A stretch of 64,000 nucleotides of DNA from Amycolatopsis roodepoortensis (GCF_014873915.1 NZ_JADBEJ010000004.1:434001-498000), one strand, 5' to 3'. Positions 51,357 to 60,582 are shown, numbered from the stretch's first letter. A program made the numbers and translations. The notes: generated by a model not told the origin, from the letters alone.

Positions 51357-52613
51357 GTGGCCAGCGACGATGCACCTCAGGGGACGTCCACCGAGTGGTG
51401 GCGCGTCGATACCGCGACGCTGCATGCCCGGAAACAGGAACTGGAAGTCCTGAAGCGTCGGATGGATGCGGAGCAGAATGCGATCCTGGCGGAAATCAAC
51501 TCCCGTGGGGTGCGTGGGTGTAGTGGTCATTCGACGTTGGCGGCGTTGATTTTCGAGGACTTCCTGGTGACCGACAAGGAAGCCGGCGCCCGCGCCGACC
51601 GGGTTCTGGCGCTGCATCCCGGCCCGTCCATCGGCGGAGACCCCGAACCACCACTGGCCCCCTTGACCGCCCAGGCCGCCGCGGAGGGTGCGATCGGGGG
51701 TTCGCAGATCGACGCGATCATCCGCACTTTGGCGCGGATTCCGTCCAGTGTTCCGGAGGAGGATGTGCGGGCCGGGGAGGCGATCCTTGTCGAGCTGGCG
51801 CGCCGGGCGGGGCCGCGGCAGATCGCCCGCGCCGGACGCCGCCTGCTCGACAAGCTGGATCCGGACGGGAAAGAACCCCGCAACGAGGACCCGAAAGACA
51901 CCCGCCCGGAGCTACGGTTCGTCAAACACCGCGACGGGTCGCTCGGTCTCAAGGCCCGGCTCGACCTCGAAACCTACGCGCGGTTGAAGTCCGACCTGGA
52001 TCCGATGGCCAAACCCCACAAGGCCATCGACGGAGTGCGGGACTCCCGCAGCCAGGACGAACGCTACGGGGATGCCTTCACCGACTACGTCCGGTTGAAG
52101 ACCACCAGCCGAAACCTTCCCGGTCAGGCCGGCGAAGCCACCCACATTTTGGTCACCATGTCCTACGAGGACTTGATGAACGACCTCGGTGAAGCACACC
52201 TCGATCTCGTCGGGCCGATCAGCGCCACCGACGCCCGCATCCTCGCCTGCGACGCCCGCGTGCGACCGGGTGTCCTTGGCACCGCGGGCGAACCTCTCGA
52301 CATCGGCCGATCGAAACGCACCGTGTCCCTGGCGCAGAAGTACGCGTTGACGATCCGCGACGGCGGTTGCGCGTTCCCGGGCTGCGATATGCCCGTCCCC
52401 CGCTGCACCGCACACCACATCGTCTTCTGGCGCCACCACGGCGAAACAAAGATCGACAACCTCGTCCTGCTGTGCACCAAGCACCACCGGCTCATCCACC
52501 ACAGCGAATGGAAAGTCCAGATCGCCCAAGACGGAATCCCCGAATTCACCCCACCCACCTACCTCGACCCCACCGGGAGCCCGAGACGGAACACCATGCA
52601 CCTCAGGACATAG
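51357..52613 (+). CDS. DUF222 (13E12 family) protein with HNH endonuclease domain
   Basis: 418 residues. Residues 20-300 are the helical DUF222 region found in the actinobacterial REP13E12 family. The C-terminus is an HNH nuclease: CAFPGCDMPVPRCTAHHIVFWRHHG, IDNLVLLCTKHHRLIHHSEWKV, with paired zinc Cys and the HH catalytic start. Such genes occur in many copies in actinobacterial genomes and may be selfish elements; no flanking direct repeats were found. GTG start, probably leaderless. Confidence 0.92.
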   Translation: MASDDAPQGTSTEWWRVDTATLHARKQELEVLKRRMDAEQNAILAEINSRGVRGCSGHSTLAALIFEDFLVTDKEAGARADRVLALHPGPSIGGDPEPPLAPLTAQAAAEGAIGGSQIDAIIRTLARIPSSVPEEDVRAGEAILVELARRAGPRQIARAGRRLLDKLDPDGKEPRNEDPKDTRPELRFVKHRDGSLGLKARLDLETYARLKSDLDPMAKPHKAIDGVRDSRSQDERYGDAFTDYVRLKTTSRNLPGQAGEATHILVTMSYEDLMNDLGEAHLDLVGPISATDARILACDARVRPGVLGTAGEPLDIGRSKRTVSLAQKYALTIRDGGCAFPGCDMPVPRCTAHHIVFWRHHGETKIDNLVLLCTKHHRLIHHSEWKVQIAQDGIPEFTPPTYLDPTGSPRRNTMHLRT

Positions 52614-53287
52614 GCCGACCCGATCGGACAACCGACTGTCCACATGAGACAGCTGTCACGGTAACCAATCCGGCACTTCGCGAGTGTCGTGAACGAAGCG
52701 TGCCCAATGACGCCAATCGGGCATCCAGCGACCAAGGTGGCCAGGGAATGCAAGGCCGGCCCGTAGGCCAGTCCAGAACCACGCCGCGAAGACTTGCTTC
52801 ACTTGAGGCAAGCGAGGAAAGCCTGGCAGGGAGTGGCTCGGTCATGCCTACCAGCCCTTGTGAGTCCACCATCTCAGGACAAACGCCCCTGCCACGTCGC
52901 GTATGCCTCTTCGCAACACGACCCAGCTCGTTCCGTCTCCGCGCCACCCACTCACCCGCCTCCGCGCCGCAACACGACCAGCTCGCTCCCACCTCCCCGC
53001 CTACTCACCCGCCTCCGCGCCACCCACTCACCCGCCTCCGCGCCGCAACACGACCAGCTCGCTCCCACCTCCCCGCCTACTCACCCGCCTCCGCGCCGCC
53101 CGCTCACCCGCTGCCATGCCGCGCCACCCGCCTTCGCCACCGCGCGCTCCCTCACCCGCCTTCACCAACCTGCGGCCCGCTCACCCGCAACCCATCAGAA
53201 ACCACGGCACGAAAGGCCCACATCCGATGCGAGAAAAGTCCCCTTCACCTCACCTGCCCGACCCAACACGACGCCAGGCGCGAATCC
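52614..53287. other. 674-bp region without genes, dominated by a minisatellite
   Basis: The first 320 bases show nothing recognisable. The centre is the 76-bp tandem repeat, and 53112-53287 continues as unrelated C-rich sequence with degenerate CTCACCCGCC motifs. Long readings here on both strands are low-complexity (Pro/Arg/His) and change frame from unit to unit, so they are not genes. Confidence 0.75.
52937..53111. repeat. 76-bp tandem repeat, 2.3 copies
   Basis: Units begin CTCCGCGCCACCCACTCACC at 52937 and 53013, identical over all 76 bases, with a third partial copy from 53089. Each unit contains smaller repeats (CTCACCCGCCTCCGCGCC). A degenerate piece (AACACGACCCAGCTCG) precedes the first copy. 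The plus strand is strongly pyrimidine-biased. 76 is not a multiple of three. Confidence 0.88.
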
Positions 53288-53758
53288 CTAGTCCAGCGCC
53301 AACTCCCCGACCACCTGGTCCCCGCTCGTCTCCCCGGTCAAGCGGAACCCGAGCCTCAGGTAGAAGCGCTCGGGCCCGTCGTCGCCTGGGTGCCAGGACG
53401 CGGTGAGGCGGTCGCCGCCCCGGCGGCGGATCTCGGCGGCCACGGCCTCGACCGCGAACCGGCCGTAGCCTCGACCCTGCTCGCCTGCCGCGATGTTGAG
53501 CCGCCACAGACCCGAGCGGATGTCCGTACCCGTGCCGTCGCCGGCGAAGTCGATGTCCAGGAAGGCCATGAGGAAACCGACCAGCCGGTCACCGTCGAAG
53601 ATGAGGCGGGGCCAAGCGACACCGGGGTGCACGTAGGCCTCGGCGAGGGACTTCACGACCGGCGCGACCAAATGGGCTTGCGCCGGGTGGACCTTCAGCT
53701 CGATCGCGGCGTCGAAGTTGGCGGCGGTGACCTCGGCCAACCGGAGCGTGCTCGTCAT
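53288..53758 (-). CDS. GNAT acetyltransferase (BltD/spermidine-acetyltransferase-like)
   Basis: 156 residues: LRLAEVTAANFDAAIELKVHPAQ at the N-terminus is typical of the BltD/polyamine branch; acetyl-CoA loop LNIAAGEQGRGYGRFAVEAV; end FYLRLGFRLTGE. Likely acts on a polyamine or other amine. It lies 21 bases downstream of the phosphotransferase gene, with the same orientation, so they may be co-transcribed. Confidence 0.9.
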   Translation of the reverse strand: MTSTLRLAEVTAANFDAAIELKVHPAQAHLVAPVVKSLAEAYVHPGVAWPRLIFDGDRLVGFLMAFLDIDFAGDGTGTDIRSGLWRLNIAAGEQGRGYGRFAVEAVAAEIRRRGGDRLTASWHPGDDGPERFYLRLGFRLTGETSGDQVVGELALD

Positions 53759-53779
53759 GTTCGAACCGTAAACCCGTCA

Positions 53780-54658
53780 TCAAGTGATTTCGTCCAGCAC
53801 CGCCCGGATCACGTGCCTCGCGTTCCCCGCCATCGCCTCGTTGGTCCCGCGGTAGTACGGCAGCGCGATCAATGCCTGCGAAAGCGTCCGCGCGCGGCCG
53901 CGGCTCCAGGTCGCCTCGTCCACGCCAAGCGCCTCGCGGAAGACTTCCCTCGCGTCGGCGGGCAACAGGTTCCACGCCGGGAACAGGTCGCAGGCCGGGT
54001 CTCCTGCGCCCAGGCAACCGAAGTCGATCACCGCGGAAAGCCGGTCGCCGTCCACCAGCAGGTTGCCCGGCATCAGATCGGCGTGCAGCCACACCGGTGC
54101 TTCCTCCCACGCCGGAAGCCGTAATGCGTCCTCCCAGAGAGCGAGGACGGCGTCGCAGTCGACGTTCTCCTCGGGGATCGCGCGCAGGCTTTCGATCGCC
54201 GACCGCGTCTCCGCGTCCAGCGTCGTGAGCGGTCCGCCGCGGTGCGCTCTCGGCGCTCGCGCCATGGGGATACGCCACATCGCCAGCACGAACTCGGCCA
54301 GGTCTTCGGCCAGCGGTACGGGCAGGCCGAGCGCGTCCGGCCGCGGGTTCTCGCCCGGCAGCCAGCGATACACCGACCATGGCCACGGGTAGCCGTCGGC
54401 CGGCGACCCGGCGCCGAGCACCTCGGGGATCGGCGTCGGCAGCCGTGACGCGATACGCGGCAGCCACTTCTGCTCCAGTGCCACGTCCTTCGCGCCGCTC
54501 TCGGCCAGGGGCAGCCGGACGACCATGTCCTCGCCCAGCCTGAACATGGCGTTGACCGTGCCGCCCGACGGCCACCGTTCGACCGTCCGCCCCGCCCACC
54601 GGGGGAACCGCGCCGCGATCAGCTTCCGCACCAGGTTCTCGTCGACCACGACGGACAT
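53780..54658 (-). CDS. Aminoglycoside-phosphotransferase-family (APH) kinase
   Basis: 292 residues. APH fold: GGTVNAMFRLGEDMVVRLP (nucleotide loop and Lys-equivalent), catalytic loop WLHADLMPGNLLVD (HXDXXXXN) and metal aspartate in AVIDFGCLGAGDPACDL. Family members phosphorylate aminoglycosides, macrolides or small metabolites, and the substrate cannot be read from sequence. Co-directional with a polyamine-type acetyltransferase, a suggestive but unproven detoxification pair. Confidence 0.9.
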   Translation of the reverse strand: MSVVVDENLVRKLIAARFPRWAGRTVERWPSGGTVNAMFRLGEDMVVRLPLAESGAKDVALEQKWLPRIASRLPTPIPEVLGAGSPADGYPWPWSVYRWLPGENPRPDALGLPVPLAEDLAEFVLAMWRIPMARAPRAHRGGPLTTLDAETRSAIESLRAIPEENVDCDAVLALWEDALRLPAWEEAPVWLHADLMPGNLLVDGDRLSAVIDFGCLGAGDPACDLFPAWNLLPADAREVFREALGVDEATWSRGRARTLSQALIALPYYRGTNEAMAGNARHVIRAVLDEIT

Positions 54659-54686
54659 CCAACCACCGCGCGGGCATCATCGAGCC

Positions 54687-55232
54687 ATGCCGATCCTCAC
54701 CGGCCCTGAGCCGCTCACCGCGGAGCTCACCATCCGCCCGGCCCGGCCGGGCGAGGAGGACGCCGTGCTCGACCTCCTGGCCGAAGCCGCCGCCTGGCTC
54801 GCCGAGCGCGGGATCCACCAATGGCCGCAACGCTTTCTCCGGGAGTCGGTGCTCGATCAGATCCAGGCGGGTGAGGCGTTGCTGGTCGTCGGGCACGGCG
54901 AGCCGGTCGCGACCTGCGTGGTGACCGAGGCGGATCCCGAGCTCTGGGGCGAAACGCGGGAACCGGCCTACTACCTGGGCCGCCTCGCGGTGGCGCGGGA
55001 GGCGGCCGGAGCCGGGCTCGGGAACAGGATCATCGACTGGGTCGGCGAGAAGGCCGCGGCTCACCACAAGGCCTTTGTCCGGGTGGCGACCACGAGGGAC
55101 AACCCGGCCTTGCGCGGGTTCTACGAGCGCCTGGGTTTCGAGCACGTGGCCGACCCGCCCGAGGCGAAATGGCCCACCAGCCTCTATGAAAAGACAACCA
55201 GCTCACGGCAGGCCGAGGATTTCCGGCCTTGA
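54687..55232 (+). CDS. GNAT family N-acetyltransferase
   Basis: 181 residues: LTIRPARPGEEDAVLDLLAEAAAWLAERG, YLGRLAVAREAAGAGLGNRIIDW (acetyl-CoA loop), then [24 protein letters not shown]. Substrate unknown. The last 30 bases overlap the convergent thioesterase gene, so its C-terminal tail SSRQAEDFRP is encoded antisense to that gene. No SD before the ATG. Confidence 0.88.
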   Translation: MPILTGPEPLTAELTIRPARPGEEDAVLDLLAEAAAWLAERGIHQWPQRFLRESVLDQIQAGEALLVVGHGEPVATCVVTEADPELWGETREPAYYLGRLAVAREAAGAGLGNRIIDWVGEKAAAHHKAFVRVATTRDNPALRGFYERLGFEHVADPPEAKWPTSLYEKTTSSRQAEDFRP

Positions 55233-55628
55233 GGCGTACCGCCGCCAGTGCCGCCCCGGATCCGGGACGAGGCGGCGGCTTTCGAGATCCAGCAGCCCGG
55301 AAAGGCTCTCCACCTCGGCCACGACGGCGCCGTCCGGTGCCACGAATTCCTGTACGACCCGTGACACCTTGCCCGGCTCCCAGGTGAACCTGGTCAGGAC
55401 GTCGATCCGCGCGCGGGCACGTAGTTCCCGGCGGAACCGGATCGTCGTTTCGAGGTTGACCGGCCCGAGGTTCCCGGCCTTGAGCGCCAACGGGTCCACG
55501 CCGGCCGCCCACACGCACTCCCAGCGAGCGTGATCGGCGTACGCGAGGTAGGCGGGGCCTCGGACGTGACCGTTGATGTCGAGATCGTCCGTGCGGATGT
55601 CGATGGTGACGCGGAAAGGTTCGGGCAC
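55203..55628 (-). CDS. Hotdog-fold (4HBT) acyl-CoA thioesterase
   Basis: 141 residues: RTDDLDINGHVRGPAYLAYADHARWE is the 4HBT active-site segment with catalytic Asp and DxxGHV helix. Resembles YbgC/FcbC-type thioesterases. Hydrolyses an acyl-CoA; chain length unknown. Downstream of and co-directional with an AraC-type gene. Confidence 0.9.
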   Translation of the reverse strand: MPEPFRVTIDIRTDDLDINGHVRGPAYLAYADHARWECVWAAGVDPLALKAGNLGPVNLETTIRFRRELRARARIDVLTRFTWEPGKVSRVVQEFVAPDGAVVAEVESLSGLLDLESRRLVPDPGRHWRRYASRPEILGLP

Positions 55629-55655
55629 CTCCCGATCTTCGCCCCGGCGGACCGC

Positions 55656-56474
55656 TCAGTCTGGAACGTTTCGGCCAGTCCACGACCGCACGAGCGCGCC
55701 GGGCGAAGCGCCCGACAGCCGGCGGCATTCGCGCCCGAGATGGGACTGATCCGCGTAGCCCACATCGGCGGCGACGTCGGCGAGCGACGCCCGGCCCCGC
55801 CCCACGGCCCCGACGCGCCCGAGGAACCGGCGGAACCGCAGCACCCGCTGCAACTCCTTGGGACCGACGCCGACGTCATGGCGCATATGCCGCCGAAGAC
55901 CGCGCTCACTCACTCCCAGCTCCGCGGCCACCCGGTCGGTACGAGCACCGGGCGCACGCAGCGCGCGAGCGGCCGCGAGGGTCAGCCCGTCCACCTCAAC
56001 GTCCCGGAGCCTCTCGGCGATCAGTGTTTCCAGCACCGAGCGCGCCTCGCCGGGCGTCCCGCACCCGGCCAGCTCGGACTCCGCGCGGCGCGCCCCCGCA
56101 GCCCATAGGTCGCGCAACGGCGTCGCACCCGCAGCCAGCTCCGTCATCGGCAAGCCCAGCACCGCACCGCCGACGCCGCACCTCAGGCGCAGCCCGGCGG
56201 TCCACTCCGCCGTCGGCAGCTCGTGCCGCAGCACCCCGCGCACCGTGGTGACCGCGGCGAGCACCGCGCCGTCCCACACGAGGTCCACACAGCCGTCCGG
56301 GAACACCCGCAGCGGCCGACGGCAGCCCACCAGACCCGTCCAGGCGCTCTCGACGACGCCGGCCACGGCCGCGCCCGGCGTGCTTTCGCGGTACACCGAA
56401 CGGCCCGAACGGCGACGCAGCGGAACACCCACGTCCGGCAGTATGCCCCCGCCGACCGACAAGATGCGCTCCAC
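55656..56474 (-). CDS. AraC family transcriptional regulator
   Basis: 272 residues. The C-terminal 90 residues hold two helix-turn-helix motifs (RVAAELGVSERGLRRHMRHDVGVGPKELQRVLRF and SLADVAADVGYADQSHLGRECRRLSGASPG). The N-terminal domain (YRESTPGAAVAGVVESAW, RVFPDGCVDLVWDG) is the DUF6597 type. The GTG at 56474 gives the longest form; an internal start is possible. Divergent from the next gene. Confidence 0.88.
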   Translation of the reverse strand: MERILSVGGGILPDVGVPLRRRSGRSVYRESTPGAAVAGVVESAWTGLVGCRRPLRVFPDGCVDLVWDGAVLAAVTTVRGVLRHELPTAEWTAGLRLRCGVGGAVLGLPMTELAAGATPLRDLWAAGARRAESELAGCGTPGEARSVLETLIAERLRDVEVDGLTLAAARALRAPGARTDRVAAELGVSERGLRRHMRHDVGVGPKELQRVLRFRRFLGRVGAVGRGRASLADVAADVGYADQSHLGRECRRLSGASPGALVRSWTGRNVPD

Positions 56475-56499
56475 CTGATCTTGCTGAAGACTTGCCGCC

Positions 56500-57219
56500 G
56501 TGCTGCGACCGGTGCTCGACCCGTCCCCCGCCGAGTGGATCTTTCCCAGGCTCGGCGGGACGTTCGGTGCGGCCGGTCGTACGGTTCCGCGTGGTTACGC
56601 CGCCTACGCGCGCCTCTGCCACCCCGCCGAGCGCGACCGCGGCGGCTGGGCGAGCTGGAGCGAAGCCGCGGCCGAGACGGGACGGCGCGCCCATGGCGCC
56701 ATGCAGTGGCACGCGCTGGTCGGCTCCCCGGATCCGGTGAATCTCACCGGATCGCTCTGGCGGGGCTCGCCCCCGGGACGCGGCACGCTACCATCGCACA
56801 GCCTCACGGCGCTGCTGGCCGTCCTCGACGACCACACGTCCGCTTCGGAAGCCTGGTTCGGCCTCTGGGACGGCTACGCCTGGGCCGACGAAGCGACGTT
56901 GTCCCGCGAGCACCTCGACGCGCCGCGCCTGCGCCACCCCGGCCGGGACTACCTGCTCTTCAACGGACCGCTGACGTCCGCCACGGAACTCGGCTGGCGG
57001 CCCCGGCCGAACTGGTTCGAGGCACAGTCGCCCAACCTGTTCTGGCCGGACGACCGCGCGTGGTGCGTCGCCACCGAAGTCGACTTCGATTCGACCCTGG
57101 TCGCGGGCGAACAGGCCCTCGTCGACGCCCTGGTCAAGGCGCCGGGGCTGGAGGTCTGGCCGATAGAATCCGACACCTCGCTCGCGGCCGACGGGGACCG
57201 GATCAACCAGCTCCCGTGA
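56500..57219 (+). CDS. Conserved-looking hypothetical protein
   Basis: 239 residues, soluble, Trp-rich. Pieces such as SEAWFGLWDGYAW, GRDYLLFNGPL, PNLFWPDDRAWCVATEVDFDST and a C-terminal DALVKAPGLEVWPI give a regular alpha/beta look common in actinobacterial hypothetical proteins. No catalytic motif recognised. GTG start 26 bases from the divergent AraC start. Confidence 0.8.
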   Translation: MLRPVLDPSPAEWIFPRLGGTFGAAGRTVPRGYAAYARLCHPAERDRGGWASWSEAAAETGRRAHGAMQWHALVGSPDPVNLTGSLWRGSPPGRGTLPSHSLTALLAVLDDHTSASEAWFGLWDGYAWADEATLSREHLDAPRLRHPGRDYLLFNGPLTSATELGWRPRPNWFEAQSPNLFWPDDRAWCVATEVDFDSTLVAGEQALVDALVKAPGLEVWPIESDTSLAADGDRINQLP

Positions 57220-57223
57220 CGGG

Positions 57224-57598
57224 TCAGCGCTCTTCGATCGCGTCCACCTTCGCCGGGTAGAACGCCACGTGGTCCTTGATCTCGGCGACCGCGTCGTGCG
57301 GCGCCTCGTAGGTCCAGACGGCGTTCTCGGCGACGCCGTCACCGGTGCGGATGCTGTAGTACGACGCGTCGCCCTTGAACGGGCAGTACGTCGAGTGGTC
57401 CGTCCGCTCCAGCAGGCCGAAGTCGACGTCGGCACGCGGGATGTACTGCGCGGGCGGGTAGTTCGCCTCCCGCAGCGTGAGCGCGTTCGCGCTGTCCGCG
57501 ACGACCTTCCCACCCACCGTGACGACCACCCGCGCCTTGTTCGGCTCCACCGTGATCGGGTGGGCGGCGCTGGGCTTCAGTACCTTCTTGTCAGACAT
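57224..57598 (-). CDS. DUF427 domain protein
   Basis: 124 residues filling one DUF427 domain: ARVVVTVGGKVVADSANALTLREANYPPAQYIPRADV, HSTYCPFKGDASYYSI, NAVWTYEAPHDAVAEIKDHVAFYP. The conserved Tyr/Pro/Lys/His positions are present. The family fold is known but the function is not. GAGGGAG eight bases before the ATG. Confidence 0.93.
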   Translation of the reverse strand: MSDKKVLKPSAAHPITVEPNKARVVVTVGGKVVADSANALTLREANYPPAQYIPRADVDFGLLERTDHSTYCPFKGDASYYSIRTGDGVAENAVWTYEAPHDAVAEIKDHVAFYPAKVDAIEER

Positions 57599-57661
57599 GG
57601 ATCAGCTCCCTCGAGGGTTTCCGATACCGGGCACAGCGACGCCGGCCGCGCGGATATTCCC

Positions 57662-58834
57662 TCAGGCGGGCGGCTGGGCGCGGCAGAGGAACGCCACTCC
57701 GGAACGGCCGATCCTGGTCAGCACCAGAGTCGCTTCCTCACCACCGCGAGGCTTCAGTTTGCGCCGCAACGCGTCCGGGTCGATGTCGAGCCCGCGGACG
57801 AGGATTTCCAACCGGCCGATGTCGTGCTTCTTCAGCAGGACACGAAGGTTCTTCTCGCTGTACGGTCCGTGCTCGAACACCCGGAACGCCCGGATCCCGG
57901 GCGGCGGGGTGTCGCCGGTCAGGTACGCGATGCGCTCGTCGAGCTGCCACAAACCGTGCCGTGCCGCGTAGTGCCGCACGAGCCCGGCCCGGACGACGGC
58001 GCCGTCGGGGTCGACGATCCATTCACCCGGCTCACGCGCGGGGATCTCGTCGGGATCGGCGTCGGTGACCGTCCATTGTGTACCGTCCGAACGCAGCACC
58101 GTAGCCCGGCGCGACACCGTCGAGCCCACCCCGCGCCACAGGCACGCCTCCCGGACCTGACCGTCCAAAGAGACCAGTTCGACCTCGTCCGCCCAGGGCG
58201 CGATGGAGAAATCGAGGCCCGGCGCGCATTTGACCGAAAGCTCGCGCCCGGGATAGGCGTCGACCAGGCCGTCCAGTGGCGGCAGGAAATCGGCGGGTTT
58301 CCACGCCCGGCGTCCGGCGGAGTCACGGCGGGCGGGGTCGGCGACGACGACCGAGGCCCGGCTGACCGGCCGCAACGCGTCGGCCCTGAGCAGCGTCGGC
58401 GAAACCCCGGCCTCGGAAGCGTTGTGTCGCGCCATCTCCAGGCGGACGTCGTCCAGATCCGAGCCCAGCGCACGAGAGGCGACGCGGGCGATCTCGATCA
58501 GGTCCGCGCCGACGGAACACGTCACGTCGTGGACGTCACGACCGGCCAGCCGCGAAGCCCGGTGCCGGGCGACCAGCGTGGCGCTGGCCTGCTGGAGGGC
58601 GTCGCCGGTGAACAGCCACGAGCCCGCGTCGTCCAGCTTGTACGACGATTTCCGCCGCAGCACCACCGTTTCCAGCACGGCGGCGGCGTGATCCGGAGCG
58701 ATCCGGCGGACGGCGGCGACGTCGGCGATGCGGGTCCTGTCGGTCAGCGGCAGGGACGAGCATTCGGCGAGCGCCGCGCTTCCCGCGCCGGAGCGCAGGA
58801 AGGCGACGTCGTCGAGCGTGAACTGGTACGGCAC
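57662..58834 (-). CDS. Class I SAM-dependent methyltransferase with THUMP-like tail (Rv3037c-like)
   Basis: 390 residues. N-terminal helical part (LDDVAFLRSGAGSAAL), SAM loop DVTCSVGADLIEIARV at about 105, and VVVADPARRDSAGRRAW in the place of the catalytic D/NPP motif. The last 100 residues (ERIAYLTGDTPPPGIRAFRVFEHGPYSEKNL) resemble the THUMP-like domain of this family. Listed among the MGLP-locus methyltransferases in mycobacteria, but the D-P-A-R-R motif is closer to RNA methyltransferases, so RNA is a real alternative substrate. GTG start abuts the upstream stop. Confidence 0.87.
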   Translation of the reverse strand: MPYQFTLDDVAFLRSGAGSAALAECSSLPLTDRTRIADVAAVRRIAPDHAAAVLETVVLRRKSSYKLDDAGSWLFTGDALQQASATLVARHRASRLAGRDVHDVTCSVGADLIEIARVASRALGSDLDDVRLEMARHNASEAGVSPTLLRADALRPVSRASVVVADPARRDSAGRRAWKPADFLPPLDGLVDAYPGRELSVKCAPGLDFSIAPWADEVELVSLDGQVREACLWRGVGSTVSRRATVLRSDGTQWTVTDADPDEIPAREPGEWIVDPDGAVVRAGLVRHYAARHGLWQLDERIAYLTGDTPPPGIRAFRVFEHGPYSEKNLRVLLKKHDIGRLEILVRGLDIDPDALRRKLKPRGGEEATLVLTRIGRSGVAFLCRAQPPA

Positions 58835-59797
58835 CTACGGACGCTTGGTACCGGTGATCATCACGTTGTAGAACAGCTCGCGCGGCAGCACCTTGGCGAG
58901 CAGCTTCTTGTCCAAAGCGGACAGCCGCAGCCACAGCCGGTACGCGAACAGACGCCAGCGCAGGGTCAGCTTCTCCTGCGGCACGGCGGCTTCGAAGGTC
59001 CGGATCGGCCAGCCCGCGAGCGCGGCGGCGAACTCCTCGGTGACCGCGCGGACGTCCTGCGCGCCCGCGCCGCGGGCCATCGACTCGAGTTCGGACGGGT
59101 CGAAGGTGTGGATGTCGACCACGGCCTCCAGCGCGGCCGCGCGGGAGGACTCGTCGAGTTCCTCCTGCGGGCGGCGCCAGCCGTTCAGCACCGGGAGCTT
59201 GGTCAGGTTGGTGGTGAGGTACCACGTGATCTGGCCGAGCTTGCGCGCGTAGAAGTCGCCGACCTTCGTCGGCTCGCCCGCGAAGACGAACCGGCCGCCC
59301 GGCTTCAGCACCCGCAGCACCTCGGCGAACGCCGCGCGGACGTCCGGGATGTGGTGCAGCACGGCGTGCCCGACGACGAGGTCGAAACTGTTGTCCTCGT
59401 ACGGGATCCGCTCCGCGTCGGCGACCCGGCCGTCGACGTCGAGGCCGAGGTTCTCGGCGTTGCGCAGCGCGACCTGCACCATGCCCGGCGAAAGGTCGGT
59501 GACCGAACCCTTCTTGATCACCCCGCCCTGCATCAGGTTCAGCAGGAAGAAACCGGTGCCGCTGCCCAGTTCCATCGCGGTCGGGTACGGCTGGCCGTCT
59601 TCACCGGCGACGGCGTTGAACACGTCCGTCGCGTAGGAGATGCAGCGCTCGTCGTAGGAGATCGACCACTTCTGGTCGTAGGTCCCGGCTTCCCAGTCGT
59701 GGTAGAGCACGTTGGCGAGCTTGGGGTCGTCGAAGGCGGCCTTGACCTCGTCGGCGGTGGCGTGCGGATTCGGCGCCGGATCGTTCACCTGCGTCAT
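58835..59797 (-). CDS. SAM-dependent methyltransferase (Rv3038c-like)
   Basis: 320 residues. Class I Rossmann fold: AMELGSGTGFFLLNLMQGG, TDLSPGMVQVALRNA, VVGHAVLHHIPDVRAAFAEVLRVLKPGGRFVF. A UbiE/Coq5-type small-molecule methyltransferase with an extra basic C-terminal region (TLRWRLFAYRLWLRLSALDKKLLAKVL). Its stop touches the next gene's GTG and it starts six bases after echA17, so the minus-strand genes here are one operon. Substrate unknown. Confidence 0.9.
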   Translation of the reverse strand: MTQVNDPAPNPHATADEVKAAFDDPKLANVLYHDWEAGTYDQKWSISYDERCISYATDVFNAVAGEDGQPYPTAMELGSGTGFFLLNLMQGGVIKKGSVTDLSPGMVQVALRNAENLGLDVDGRVADAERIPYEDNSFDLVVGHAVLHHIPDVRAAFAEVLRVLKPGGRFVFAGEPTKVGDFYARKLGQITWYLTTNLTKLPVLNGWRRPQEELDESSRAAALEAVVDIHTFDPSELESMARGAGAQDVRAVTEEFAAALAGWPIRTFEAAVPQEKLTLRWRLFAYRLWLRLSALDKKLLAKVLPRELFYNVMITGTKRP

Positions 59798-59802
59798 CGC
59801 GC

Positions 59803-60582
59803 CTACTTCCCCTCGAAGGTGGCCTTGCCAGGGCCGTTTTCGATGAACGACTTCATGCCGTTGCGCTGGTCCTCGGTCGCCCAGAGCGCGGCGAAGAGGT
59901 GGGATTCGAGCTTGAGACCGCTCGCGAGGTCGGTGTCGAGACCGCCGTCGATGGCGGCCTTCGCGGCGCGAAGCGCCACAGCCGGACCGTTCGCGAACTG
60001 CGAGGCCCACTTGTGCGCGGCGGCGTAGACGTCGTCCGGCGCCACGACCTCGTCGAGGATGCCGAGCGCGAGGGCCTCCTCGGCCTTCACGAACCGGCCG
60101 GTGAACACGAGGTCCTTGGTCTTGCTCGGGCCGATGAGCCGCGCCAGGCGCTGCGTGCCGCCGGCGCCGGGGATGACGCCGAGCTGGATCTCCGGCTGGC
60201 CGACCTTGACGTTGTCGCCGGCGATGCGGCGGTCGGCGGTCAGCGCGAGTTCGAGCCCGCCGCCCAGCGCGTAGCCGGTGATGGCCGCGACGACCGGCTT
60301 CGGGATGTTCGCGATGGTGGCCAGCGACGCCGTCAGCGCCGCACCGAACTTCGCGATCTCCGGGTAGGTGCGCTCGGCCATCTCCTTGATGTCCGCGCCA
60401 CCCGCGAAGGTCTTCTCTCCGCCGTAGAGGATCACGGCGCGCACGTCGTCGCGCTCGGAGGCCTCACGGGCCGCCTCGGCCAGCTCGGCCTGCACCTGGT
60501 TGTTCAGCGCGTTGACCGGCGGGCGGTCCAGCCGGATCGTGCCGACCCCGCCTTCGACCTCGAGACTTACGAACTCTCCCAC
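59803..60582 (-). CDS. Enoyl-CoA hydratase (EchA17-like)
   Basis: 259 residues of crotonase: TFAGGADIKEMAERTYPEI (oxyanion hole), TGYALGGGLELALTADRRI (Glu of the first catalytic position), PEIQLGVIPGAGGTQRL (second Glu/Gly segment). Both catalytic glutamates of true hydratases appear to be present. Hydrates trans-2-enoyl-CoA in beta-oxidation. GTG start with GGAGG five bases ahead. Counterpart of Rv3039c. Confidence 0.95.
   Translation of the reverse strand: MGEFVSLEVEGGVGTIRLDRPPVNALNNQVQAELAEAAREASERDDVRAVILYGGEKTFAGGADIKEMAERTYPEIAKFGAALTASLATIANIPKPVVAAITGYALGGGLELALTADRRIAGDNVKVGQPEIQLGVIPGAGGTQRLARLIGPSKTKDLVFTGRFVKAEEALALGILDEVVAPDDVYAAAHKWASQFANGPAVALRAAKAAIDGGLDTDLASGLKLESHLFAALWATEDQRNGMKSFIENGPGKATFEGK

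Noticed and set aside
51357..52613. DUF222-HNH gene as evidence of a prophage or mobile element
   Set aside because: No integrase, structural phage gene, terminal repeats or transposase found; the family is common as single genes in actinobacteria.
52794..53406. Proline/arginine-rich open frames on the plus strand
   Set aside because: They come from the 76-bp repeat read in shifting frames and have no start signal or non-repetitive core.
53288..54658. Acetyltransferase and phosphotransferase as a defined antibiotic-resistance cassette
   Set aside because: Both are generic families, no integron or transposon context and GC like the surroundings; substrate not predictable.
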